From Nitrospirota bacterium (lineage in GTDB: Bacteria > Nitrospirota_A > Leptospirillia > Leptospirillales > Leptospirillaceae), in assembly GCA_021838765.1 (NCBI GenBank), contig JAKCCY010000114.1:1-8156 (forward strand): a stretch of 8,156 nt of DNA. Reading direction: 5' to 3'. The notes under the pieces were generated by a model. That model worked only from the letters and a program-made list of their open reading frames with translations, was not told the DNA's origin and did not search any database. Each line of letters opens with the position of its first letter. Within the stretch, counting starts at the first letter, position 1. Made by a program: the position numbers and the translations under genes. This document shows, in pieces, positions 1-6,971 of this stretch.

Positions 1-1
1 T

Positions 2-2620
2 CTTTCAGATGGGGTCGTGTCCCTGCTGAAAGATCTCTCCCTCAAGATCCGGAGCACCTTCTCCCGATTTGAAGAACAGAACCTGATCAGGATCCAGCAA
101 GCGTCAATGGAAGCGGCCAAAAACCCCATGTGGATCACCAACCCCAAGGGAGAGGTCGAGTGGGCCAATAATGAGTTTTTCCGGATGCTGGGGTCGGATC
201 GGGTTCCAGCAAAAGAAATCTCCCTCGGATCCATCTTCTCTGACCCCATTTCGACAACATCCGGAGCAAAGTCGCTTCTTCAGCTCATACGCTCCGGAAA
301 ACCCTTCGAAGGAGAAGTTTCAGGGATCAGCCAGAGCGGCGGAAGAATCTTCACCCAGACGCTGATCACCCCGCTAAAAGATCATCGGGGAAAAATTGCC
401 CATATTCTCGGCCATCAAAAAGATGTGACCATTGAGCGAGAAGAGATGGAGATCGACCAGCTTTTGGCAAAGCTTGACGCCAACGTCTTGAACGGCATCA
501 ATTTCCAGGGACTTCTCGATCTTCTTACCTCCGGTGTCCAGTCCATCTACGACGCCCTTGCGGTCCAAATCGCAACGTTGGATGAAACCCACAAACTTTC
601 GATCCGCTCCTTTGTTTCAAAAGACCCCAAGCTCTCGGCAGCCATTCGGCTCTCCGGAAACGCTCCGGATGTCGAGGGATTCAAAAAAGAAACTTCACAT
701 CTCGCATCCAGAAAAGACCGCCATCAGGAAATTCGTCTCAAGGACTCTCCGGATGAATACCCCTTCCGGAATCTTCTTTTGGCCTCAGGATGCGAAACCA
801 TCCATTCCTTCCCCATACATGAAAAGGGAAAGGCGGTCGGAGCCCTGACCTTGTTTCTGGACCGGACGAGCAACATTGGAAATCGTTCGATCGCATTCAT
901 TAATCAGCTTCTGTCAAGAATCTCCATCGTTCTGGAGCGGTTCAGCGAACAGGAGAGGATGAGGCTTCAGGATGCCGCCATGGCAAACGTGTCGAATGGC
1001 ATCATGATCACTTCGGCGGACGGAACCATCGGGTGGGTCAATCCGGCGCTTGTTTCGATGAGCGGATATTCGGAAAAAGAGCTGATCGGGACAAATGCCT
1101 GGCTCACCACTTACGGAAACGGACATCCTGAAATCCATGAGGCCCTTTTGAGAACGGTCCGGGAAGGCCGACCGTTTGAAGGCGTTCTGGATGCTTTCAA
1201 GAAAGACCAGACACCATACACGGTCGAGATCAGCATTACCCCCATACAAAACTCCGAAGGGAAGATCACTCACTTTGTCGCCATCCAGAAAGACCAGACA
1301 TTAAAGATCCAGCAGGAGAGGGAGATCTGGCAACTGGCCCATATCGATGCACTGACAGGTCTTCTCAATAGACCTGCCCTCCTTGATCGCCTCAGGACAG
1401 AAACAGAACGATCGACGAGAAGTCAAAAAAGCCTTGCGCTCCTCTTTATCGACCTCGACGGATTCAAAGAGGTGAACGATACCTTTGGCCATGCTGCAGG
1501 GGACATCCTTCTCAAAACGGTCGCACAAAGGATCTCAAGAACACTTCGTTCAACCGATGCCGCCTCGCGCCTCGGAGGCGATGAGTTTGTTCTTCTGATC
1601 ACAGACCTTGTCGAAATCGACGAGATCCTTTTTCTGATCCAGCGCATCTTCGATGCCATACTCGAACCCATCCTGATCGAAGACCAGCCGATCCGGATCA
1701 CCGCCTCCATGGGAGTCGCAACATTCCCTGAAGACGCATCCGATGCCGGAGACCTTCTCAGGAAATCCGATATCGCCATGTATCAGGCAAAAAGCCATAA
1801 CAAGAACAACTGGCAATTTTTCGATCCCGAGATGGAAAAGAGAGTACAGCGGCGTCACAGTCAGGCCAAGGCCATTATCAACGGGCTTGAAAAAGGGGAA
1901 TTCACTCTCTACTACATGCCGGCCGTCGACCTCCAGAAAGGTCTTGTCACGGAAATTGAAGCTCTTCTGAGGTGGAACTCCCCGGAGGACGGACTCTTGC
2001 TCCCCGACGTCTTCCTGCCCACGGCAGAAGAGTCAGGATTGATGACGGCGCTCGGGGAATGGACCATTGAACGTGCCATTGAAACCATCCATCACTGGCT
2101 CGAAGACGGACGTCCCCCCGTCCGACTCTCGATCAACATCTCCCCGACCCATTTCTGGTCCCCGGGATTTACCGAATCATTTCTCCGGAGAATCAAACGC
2201 GACCCAGCCATCGCAACGTGGCTGACCGTTGAGCTGACGGAAAGCCTGCTGATGAAAAATCTTGAAAAGTCCCTTGAATTTCTGGAAGCCATCCGGGAAT
2301 TCGGAGTTCGGATCTCGGTCGATGATTTTGGTCTGGGATCGGCACTCCTTCCCAATCTTCCGGAACTTCATGTCGACGAGATCAAGATTCCCCAGGCCTA
2401 TGTCCTTCATATGGAACGCCACAATAGAACCAGGCAGCTCGTCAAGACCATTATCCACCTTGGGGAAAATATGGGAATTGATGTTGTCGGAGAAGGGGTT
2501 GAAACCGGTGCCGAAAAAAAACGTCTACTGGAGATGGGTTGCCACGTCCTTCAGGGTTTCGAGATCTGTCGCCCCGTCCCGCTTCCTGCTCTTGAAGATT
2601 TTCTGAAAAGGTTCCAGTGA
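2..2620 (+). CDS. PAS-GAF-PAS-GGDEF-EAL cyclic-di-GMP signalling protein (5' partial)
   Basis: Probable dual diguanylate cyclase / c-di-GMP phosphodiesterase. Residue numbers count from the GTG at base 17, the first in-window start. That start lacks a good ribosome binding site and the frame is open to base 2, so the gene probably begins upstream. Order: tail of a GAF-type helix (1-28), PAS (about 30-140), GAF (about 155-305), PAS (about 318-430), GGDEF (about 440-605), EAL (about 615-867). The cyclase motif GGDEF (520-524) is intact, with an RSTD inhibitory site (511-514) five residues before it. The EAL domain keeps E648, N707, E739, D769, D770, K790, E826 and Q846. It has M634 where most families have Gln (YMP for YQP), a divergent loop after DDFG, and KIP instead of KID. 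No transmembrane segment is visible in this part, so location depends on the missing N-terminus. It converges on the 2696-6119 cluster. Domain call is very secure; net enzyme direction is unknown. Confidence 0.93.
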   Translation, partial: LSDGVVSLLKDLSLKIRSTFSRFEEQNLIRIQQASMEAAKNPMWITNPKGEVEWANNEFFRMLGSDRVPAKEISLGSIFSDPISTTSGAKSLLQLIRSGKPFEGEVSGISQSGGRIFTQTLITPLKDHRGKIAHILGHQKDVTIEREEMEIDQLLAKLDANVLNGINFQGLLDLLTSGVQSIYDALAVQIATLDETHKLSIRSFVSKDPKLSAAIRLSGNAPDVEGFKKETSHLASRKDRHQEIRLKDSPDEYPFRNLLLASGCETIHSFPIHEKGKAVGALTLFLDRTSNIGNRSIAFINQLLSRISIVLERFSEQERMRLQDAAMANVSNGIMITSADGTIGWVNPALVSMSGYSEKELIGTNAWLTTYGNGHPEIHEALLRTVREGRPFEGVLDAFKKDQTPYTVEISITPIQNSEGKITHFVAIQKDQTLKIQQEREIWQLAHIDALTGLLNRPALLDRLRTETERSTRSQKSLALLFIDLDGFKEVNDTFGHAAGDILLKTVAQRISRTLRSTDAASRLGGDEFVLLITDLVEIDEILFLIQRIFDAILEPILIEDQPIRITASMGVATFPEDASDAGDLLRKSDIAMYQAKSHNKNNWQFFDPEMEKRVQRRHSQAKAIINGLEKGEFTLYYMPAVDLQKGLVTEIEALLRWNSPEDGLLLPDVFLPTAEESGLMTALGEWTIERAIETIHHWLEDGRPPVRLSINISPTHFWSPGFTESFLRRIKRDPAIATWLTVELTESLLMKNLEKSLEFLEAIREFGVRISVDDFGLGSALLPNLPELHVDEIKIPQAYVLHMERHNRTRQLVKTIIHLGENMGIDVVGEGVETGAEKKRLLEMGCHVLQGFEICRPVPLPALEDFLKRFQ

Positions 2621-2640
2621 TTTTTTTTCTCCCGAAGACT

Positions 2641-2670
2641 TGAAAAGGGGCCCTGATCGGCCCCTTTTCA
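2641..2670. terminator. Bidirectional hairpin terminator between convergent genes
   Basis: A perfect 12-bp stem (2641-2652 with 2659-2670) closes on a 6-nt loop. The arms read TGAAAAGGGGCC and its exact complement, so each strand ends its hairpin in a T-run inside the stem. It lies 20 bp after the GGDEF/EAL stop and 25 bp beyond the stop of the opposing binding-protein gene, so it can serve both. No separate long U-tract follows on either strand, so it may be less efficient than a classical intrinsic terminator. Confidence 0.8.
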
Positions 2671-2695
2671 ATGAATCTGCAATGACCCCAGACTT

Positions 2696-3679
2696 CTACT
2701 TCTTCAGATCCGCCTTTGTCACCGACTTGAAGCCAAAATGCCTGAACACTTTTTGGGCCTCCGGTGATTTGAGGAAGATGAGCCACCGCTTTGCCCATAG
2801 CTTGTGACGGGCTCCACGAATGATCGAAGCGGCATAGATCGCCTTGACATTCTGGCTGTCAGGGATGGCGACATTTTCAATCGCATGTCCGACCTGCTCC
2901 TGGAAGATGGCCTCCGAACGCCAGGTCACACCGGCATCAGCTTTCTTGGCCATCAGAAACATCGGACTCTGACGATGGTGGATGCGGGTCAATGTTGTTT
3001 CTCCATTCTTGACCTTGTCCTCATAGACCGTCTTGGAAAGCTTCTCCCCTCCAGCCTTTACCAGTGAGCCCTTGATCTGGCGGGAAACACCTTCCCATGC
3101 CGGATTGGGCATGACAAGACGGACCCCCGGTTTTCCAAGATCGGAAAGCCCCTTGATTCCCGCAGGGTTCCCCTTTGGAACCATGATCGTCAGGTCATTT
3201 GTCGCATAGGCCACTGGAGGACCAACCAGAAGCTTTTTCGCAATCAGTTTCCGGACCTGTCCAAGACCCGCCGCATAAAGATCTCCGGGAACCGTCATCG
3301 TCGCATTACCGACAGTGAGTCGGCCTTTTTCGGCGATCTGTTTGGCCAAAAGACCGGGCGGAAGGGTTTCGTAAAAGAGTTTTCCCCGGATTTTTGGATA
3401 TTTTTTCTCAAAGGCCTCAACGAGTGGAGCCATTGCAAAAAAGTAATTTCCACCCACATACATGACCAATTCGGGATGGCTCATGTTTCCGTGGAGATCC
3501 GGAAGATTGTCCACATCCGGAACGGTGACATTCACCCCTTTTCCGACAGATGGATTGTTATGCCCATGGCTCCATGGCGGATAGGTGGAAGTCTCATCTG
3601 CCCAAACCGTTTTTCCGGAAGAAACGCCTCCAAGAAGGAGAGAAACAGCCAGTATCGTCATCAAAGGTCGTTGATTCAC
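2696..3679 (-). CDS. Periplasmic substrate-binding protein, ModA-like fold (orphan)
   Basis: A 327-residue exported protein. The signal peptide has a hydrophobic stretch at 8-20 and a probable cleavage after A27 (VWA/DE). The mature part reads as a type 2 periplasmic binding fold of the molybdate-binding family: VMYVGGNYFFAMAPLVEAF (72-90) is the first strand-helix unit, ADAGVTW (247-253) is the hinge-region signature, and FLKSPEAQKVFRHFGF (302-317) is the typical C-terminal helix. An extension of about 40 residues rich in His, Asn and Pro precedes the fold. Translation starts at GTG; AGGGAGG lies only 4 nt upstream, partly paired in a small CCTTT/AAAGG hairpin. The next ATG (residue 7) has no ribosome binding site and would shorten the n-region. 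It lies 33 nt after the DsrE-like gene on the same strand and is probably co-transcribed. No permease or ATPase gene is in the window, so it may be a carrier or sensor rather than a transporter part. The ligand cannot be read from sequence. Confidence 0.85.
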   Translation of the reverse strand: MNQRPLMTILAVSLLLGGVSSGKTVWADETSTYPPWSHGHNNPSVGKGVNVTVPDVDNLPDLHGNMSHPELVMYVGGNYFFAMAPLVEAFEKKYPKIRGKLFYETLPPGLLAKQIAEKGRLTVGNATMTVPGDLYAAGLGQVRKLIAKKLLVGPPVAYATNDLTIMVPKGNPAGIKGLSDLGKPGVRLVMPNPAWEGVSRQIKGSLVKAGGEKLSKTVYEDKVKNGETTLTRIHHRQSPMFLMAKKADAGVTWRSEAIFQEQVGHAIENVAIPDSQNVKAIYAASIIRGARHKLWAKRWLIFLKSPEAQKVFRHFGFKSVTKADLKK

Positions 3680-3712
3680 AATGCCTCCCTTTCTGAAAGG
3701 TGAATGGTTGGG

Positions 3713-4516
3713 CTAGGATCGGGCGTAGTGGAAACCCGCTTCGCTCAAAAGGGGAATGGTTCCCACAATTCCCGGTGTCAGGACAACTCCCGGAATCAGG
3801 TGGTTTGTCAACTCCGCAGCAATCTCTCCGTGGGTCTTGTGATCTGGGTTCACCCCGCCTTTTTTTAACGCTCCGGAAAGCTCCCAAATCATATTGTGGC
3901 AACCCAGAAAAACAACCCCTCTTGCCTGCAGGACCGGAATATTGTTGTCTTCCGGTGATAAAACTCCATGAGGATTGTTCAGATCGGAAAGAGGCTTTTC
4001 CGAAGCAGGGGATCGCTTCAAAAGCGGATTTTGAGCTGATTTCACTCCGGCTTTTTCATGAAGTTTATACTTTTCCCACATATGATCGTCAAAAAGAGCC
4101 AGATGAGCCGTTCCATGGGTTGCGGACAACACCAGAGCATCTTTTTTTCCAAAGCTGTAGACCTGGGCGTTCAGGGAATTTCTCATGAGGTTCAGCCAGG
4201 GAGATCCGATCACCGTGTTATCCCATACCTGTTTGGGCTTTGCCCGGTAATGGAACAGAAGTGAAAGGGCTTCATGATCCCATTCATCCTTGTGGAGACT
4301 GATCATGGTCACCGACTTATAGTCCCGACGCCCTTTTGCCCTTTCGAGTGCTCGCAAAAGTGCCTTCAGGTGATGATCGCCTTTGGGCTCAAGGTCCAGT
4401 TTTTCAGATGCCGCCGCTTCAGGAAGCTTCCCGACACCCAGGCCAAGGGCCGCACCTGCTGCCCCGATTGTCGCCACCATTCCCAACATTTCCCGACGAG
4501 AGACAGATTCACTCAT
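3713..4516 (-). CDS. Tat-exported DsrE/DsrF-like protein
   Basis: A 267-residue protein starting at the ATG at 4516, chosen because AAGGAGG sits a few bases upstream; a longer in-frame ORF to 4579 runs through a terminator-like hairpin and has no such signal. The N-terminus has a twin-arginine motif SRREMLG (6-12), a hydrophobic stretch rich in Gly and Ala (13-29), and a likely AAA/SE cleavage near residue 36, so the protein should be folded and exported by Tat. The C-terminal part resembles DsrE-like folds: VVFLGCHNM (201-209), then VVLTPGIVGTIPLLSEAGFHYA (244-265), the usual end of this family. C206 is the only cysteine in the protein and sits where DsrE-like proteins carry their reactive Cys. 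Family members in sulfur oxidisers relay persulfide sulfur, usually in the cytoplasm; an exported copy beside a thiosulfate dehydrogenase suggests periplasmic sulfur handling. That role is inferred. Confidence 0.82.
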   Translation of the reverse strand: MSESVSRREMLGMVATIGAAGAALGLGVGKLPEAAASEKLDLEPKGDHHLKALLRALERAKGRRDYKSVTMISLHKDEWDHEALSLLFHYRAKPKQVWDNTVIGSPWLNLMRNSLNAQVYSFGKKDALVLSATHGTAHLALFDDHMWEKYKLHEKAGVKSAQNPLLKRSPASEKPLSDLNNPHGVLSPEDNNIPVLQARGVVFLGCHNMIWELSGALKKGGVNPDHKTHGEIAAELTNHLIPGVVLTPGIVGTIPLLSEAGFHYARS

Positions 4517-4526
4517 ACGTTTTCCT
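4516..4526 (-). promoter_or_regulatory. Ribosome binding site fixing the DsrE-like start
   Basis: Minus-strand AAGGAGG (within 4524-4530) lies 6-7 nt before the ATG at 4516. It is a near-perfect Shine-Dalgarno match and selects this start over in-frame codons further upstream. Confidence 0.75.
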
Positions 4527-4550
4527 CCTTCGTTGATTCGGATTGATATT

Positions 4551-4575
4551 GATAAAAAGAGCCTGCATCGGCTCC
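4551..4575 (-). terminator. Intrinsic terminator or attenuator between tsdBA and the DsrE-like gene
   Basis: On the minus strand, GAGCC and GGCTC (4574-4570 with 4563-4559) pair around a 6-nt loop and run straight into TTTTT (4558-4554). It lies after the tsdBA stop and only about 35 nt before the DsrE-like start. It could end tsdBA transcripts or attenuate read-through into the two downstream genes. The stem is short (5 bp plus a possible G-U pair), so it may be leaky. Confidence 0.55.
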
Positions 4576-4581
4576 GCAACA

Positions 4582-4627
4582 GGAATCTCCGGTGAACCTA
4601 TCTGGCAATAGCCCCCCAGGAGATTCC
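4582..4627. repeat. 9-bp inverted repeat in the tsdBA downstream gap
   Basis: GGAATCTCC at 4582-4590 and its exact complement at 4619-4627 flank 28 bp. In minus-strand RNA it would form a long-loop stem just before the terminator-like hairpin at 4551-4575. A regulatory role (alternative pairing, RNA stability or protein binding) is inferred only. Confidence 0.5.
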
Positions 4628-4655
4628 CCTGAAAAATGATGACCGTCATCAGAAA

Positions 4656-6119
4656 TCAATGGCCCTGAACAACGCTTTTTCTCGGATCAAGGGGATGTGG
4701 TCGGCTTTCAATATAGCGGGCCACATCCCATGCCTCCTGAACGGATAGTATTCCGGAATTTCCAAGAGGCATATTGTGCTGGATAAAAGATGCTGCCTTC
4801 GCGACAAGGTGGAGCCCTGCACCACAGTTGAAGGAATGGGCACCCCATAGGGGAGGGAAAATAAGGCGGCCACCCTGCTCCAGCCCCTGTCCATTCGCAC
4901 CGTGGCAAAGAGCGCAACTATGCTGGTACACCGCCCGTCCGTTTTCGAGGCTGACGGGACGGGGCGGTGGGGATAATGCACGGAATCCCCGGCCCGAAAG
5001 ACTCGCACCGACCGGTGCTCCTTCCGCCATCCATTTGCTGTATGCCTCGAGGGAAACAATCTCCTTGCTTGATAGGGCCGGAGTCTTCCCGTTCAGGGAA
5101 AATCGGAAACAATCCTGAAGCCTTTCAACATAGGTGACAACCTTATGATTCTTTTCCCTGTAAACAGGGTACGATACAAATGCTGCCCATAAAGGGGCAG
5201 CATTTGCAATCGTCCCCGCACCCAGATGGCAAGCTGAACAGTTCAGGCCATTTTTGTCAAACTGGGGAGCAAGCTTTCGTGTGTGAAGAAAGAGCTCCCG
5301 TCCGTACCGGATGGCATCCCCGTTCGGACCCGGAGGACCACCATCCCAATCGGGAGGATGAAACGTTCCGGCAATATAAATTCCATGGTGATTCAAGGAA
5401 ACAGGAGGGTGGTCATTGCCTCCGGACAGCCATTGTGCCAACGCACTGATCTCTTCGGGAGAAAGCTTCCGGGAAACACTCGACATCAGATTGCCGGGAT
5501 CTCCGGATCTGTATCCCCCTTTAAATAAAGACAGCTGGGTTGAGAGATATCCGGGGGAGAGGCCAATAATGGGAGGGAAAGCATGGGCTACCCCTTTCCC
5601 TACTGGGCCGTGGCAGGTAAAGCAGGAGGGGATACCGGCAGAAAGACGACCTTCCCGAGCCAGTCTTTCACCGATGCCCCATGAAGACGCATGATGAAAC
5701 ACCGGAGTCTTTCTGATCGACTTCAGCTTTGAAAAATACTGTGCCACCTGTTTGCGTTCTTCGGCAGAAAGGTCCTCTGCGACAATTTGCATGACCCCAG
5801 GTCGTTTTTTTTTCGCAAAAAGATCCAGCTCGTGTTGAATATAAAGATCGTCGAGACCGGCAATTTCAGGAGTCGCCCTTCCCGCAAGTCCCTCCCCCTT
5901 CGCGCCATGGCAGGACACACAACTCTGACCAAGATGGGGGAGCGGTCTGAAAGCCAGGATTTTACCGGTCAGATTGGCAGCCCGGGATACCATCGGATAA
6001 AAAAACACAAGCATCAGAAGAACAATGGTAAAGACAGGAAAAAGTCGATTTTTTGAAACGATTTTTATCACCATTGGACTCAGTATCAAAAACACACTCC
6101 CCAACAAAACATGGCTCAT
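4656..6119 (-). CDS. tsdBA: Tetrahaem TsdBA-type fusion: thiosulfate dehydrogenase / tetrathionate reductase
   Basis: 487 residues with four haem c sites: CVSCH (67-71), CFTCH (166-170), CSACH (294-298), CALCH (402-406). The first half looks like a diheme class I cytochrome (c4/TsdB-like), with M110 and M212 as likely sixth ligands. The second half (about 245-478) matches TsdA: a GRELFLHT stretch, CSACHLGAG, CFRFSLNG, PPLWGAHSFNCGAG and NMPLG. TsdA catalyses 2 thiosulfate to tetrathionate plus 2 electrons, reversibly, in the periplasm. Its active haem has an unusual His/Cys ligation; C337 is the matching cysteine, and M450 probably ligates the second TsdA haem. The N-terminus has two hydrophobic stretches. 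Neither the ATG at 6119 nor the ATG at 6074 (residue 16) has a strong ribosome binding site. The 6074 start would give a more typical signal peptide (KIVSKNR, hydrophobic core, SRA/AN cleavage). The longest form is listed. It is first in its cluster, and reaction direction in vivo is unknown. Confidence 0.9.
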   Translation of the reverse strand: MSHVLLGSVFLILSPMVIKIVSKNRLFPVFTIVLLMLVFFYPMVSRAANLTGKILAFRPLPHLGQSCVSCHGAKGEGLAGRATPEIAGLDDLYIQHELDLFAKKKRPGVMQIVAEDLSAEERKQVAQYFSKLKSIRKTPVFHHASSWGIGERLAREGRLSAGIPSCFTCHGPVGKGVAHAFPPIIGLSPGYLSTQLSLFKGGYRSGDPGNLMSSVSRKLSPEEISALAQWLSGGNDHPPVSLNHHGIYIAGTFHPPDWDGGPPGPNGDAIRYGRELFLHTRKLAPQFDKNGLNCSACHLGAGTIANAAPLWAAFVSYPVYREKNHKVVTYVERLQDCFRFSLNGKTPALSSKEIVSLEAYSKWMAEGAPVGASLSGRGFRALSPPPRPVSLENGRAVYQHSCALCHGANGQGLEQGGRLIFPPLWGAHSFNCGAGLHLVAKAASFIQHNMPLGNSGILSVQEAWDVARYIESRPHPLDPRKSVVQGH

Positions 6120-6182
6120 TTCAGATGAACGGCAAATACGATGGGCGATTGGGTGGTTATGAGATCGTCTCTTTAATTTACA

Positions 6183-6210
6183 AATATATTCGGATGAAAA
6201 GAATGTCCAA
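6183..6210 (-). promoter_or_regulatory. Candidate sigma-70 promoter for tsdBA
   Basis: On the minus strand TTGGAC (6210-6205) is followed after 16 nt by TATATT (6188-6183). The -10 matches consensus at five of six bases and the -35 at three of six. Transcription would start near 6176, leaving an untranslated leader of about 57 nt to the ATG at 6119 or about 100 nt to the ATG at 6074. The weak -35 would suit activator-dependent expression. Confidence 0.35.
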
Positions 6211-6222
6211 AACAGATGCCTT

Positions 6223-6243
6223 TTGATACCATATCATGATCAA
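6223..6243. promoter_or_regulatory. Nested inverted repeats in the tsdBA / gpmA divergent region
   Basis: TTGAT (6223-6227) and ATCAA (6239-6243) form an outer inverted repeat. Inside it TGATA and TATCA (6224-6228, 6232-6236) form a second one with a 3-bp spacer, followed by the palindrome ATCATGAT. It is the clearest operator-like element in the 192-bp intergenic region. It would be centred about 57 bp upstream of the candidate tsdBA start site. TTGATA here could also act as a -35 for gpmA, but no good -10 follows. A further palindrome, TGACGTCA, lies at 6249-6256. Confidence 0.4.
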
Positions 6244-6311
6244 CTTAATGACGTCACCACAAATGGTGTCTTAAAAGACGAAAACATCCAATTTTACAGG
6301 AGTTCTAGAGC

Positions 6312-6971
6312 ATGTCTAAAGGAATCACCCCCGGATGCCTGGCACTTGTACGCCACGGACAAAGCCAGTGGAACCTTGAAAACCGCTTCACCGGATGGGT
6401 GGATGTGGACATCACAAAACTTGGGGAAGAAGAGGCAAGAAGGGCTGGAAATCATTTAAAGGGAATCTCTTTTTCGAGAGCCTTTACTTCCGATCTGAAA
6501 CGAGCACAGCGAACGCTTCAGATCATCATGGAAACCACCGGAAGCACACAATTGCCTGTCGTCAGGGATGAAGCGCTGAACGAACGCCACTATGGAGATC
6601 TCCAGGGGCTCGACAAGGATGAAACGGCAAAAAAATATGGGAAAGAACAGGTCCATATCTGGAGACGAAGTTTTGACGTCCCTCCCCCTGGAGGAGAAAG
6701 CCTTAAAATGACTCTTGAACGCGTTCTTCCCTATGTCGACAGGGAAATCCTCCCCTGCCTTTTAAAAGGGGAGAATATTCTTGTTGTCGCTCATGGAAAC
6801 AGTCTCAGGTCTATCGTCATGGTCCTTGATCAACTCGATGAGAAGTCCATTCTGGAGTTGAACATTCCCACAGCCGTCCCGATCATCTACACATTCCGGC
6901 CGGTTCACCTCGATCAGCCCGTAACAGGACTGAAAGATCTGTCTGTACTGGAGAAGATCACAAAAGAATGA
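6312..6971 (+). CDS. gpmA: 2,3-bisphosphoglycerate-dependent phosphoglycerate mutase
   Basis: A cytosolic enzyme interconverting 3-phosphoglycerate and 2-phosphoglycerate in glycolysis and gluconeogenesis. Its 219 residues carry the dPGM signature [10 protein letters not shown], with H15 as the phosphorylated histidine, then [12 protein letters not shown]64, [11 protein letters not shown] with E91, [10 protein letters not shown], and VAHGNSLR with the second catalytic H161. It is shorter than the roughly 250-residue E. coli enzyme because the insertion after the PPP motif is missing: PPPGG runs directly into [12 protein letters not shown], as in other compact bacterial GpmA proteins. The start is fixed by AGGAG (6298-6302), 9 nt before the ATG. 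Two small hairpins, CACCA/TGGTG and GTCTT/AAGAC, lie in the leader at about 6255-6280. The stop overlaps the start of a miniprotein gene, so the two are probably co-translated. It is unrelated in function to the divergent sulfur cluster. Confidence 0.97.
   Translation: MSKGITPGCLALVRHGQSQWNLENRFTGWVDVDITKLGEEEARRAGNHLKGISFSRAFTSDLKRAQRTLQIIMETTGSTQLPVVRDEALNERHYGDLQGLDKDETAKKYGKEQVHIWRRSFDVPPPGGESLKMTLERVLPYVDREILPCLLKGENILVVAHGNSLRSIVMVLDQLDEKSILELNIPTAVPIIYTFRPVHLDQPVTGLKDLSVLEKITKE

Noticed and set aside
3700..4188. 162-residue plus-strand frame
   Set aside because: It lies antisense to the DsrE-like gene, has no ribosome binding site and a low-complexity, Pro/Ser-rich translation without a recognisable domain.
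4649..5059. 136-residue minus-strand frame
   Set aside because: It is an alternative frame inside tsdBA, whose own frame carries four haem motifs and clear family signatures.
6223..6459. 78-residue plus-strand frame crossing into gpmA
   Set aside because: It overlaps the start of gpmA in another frame and covers the regulatory region; gpmA has the ribosome binding site and the catalytic motifs.
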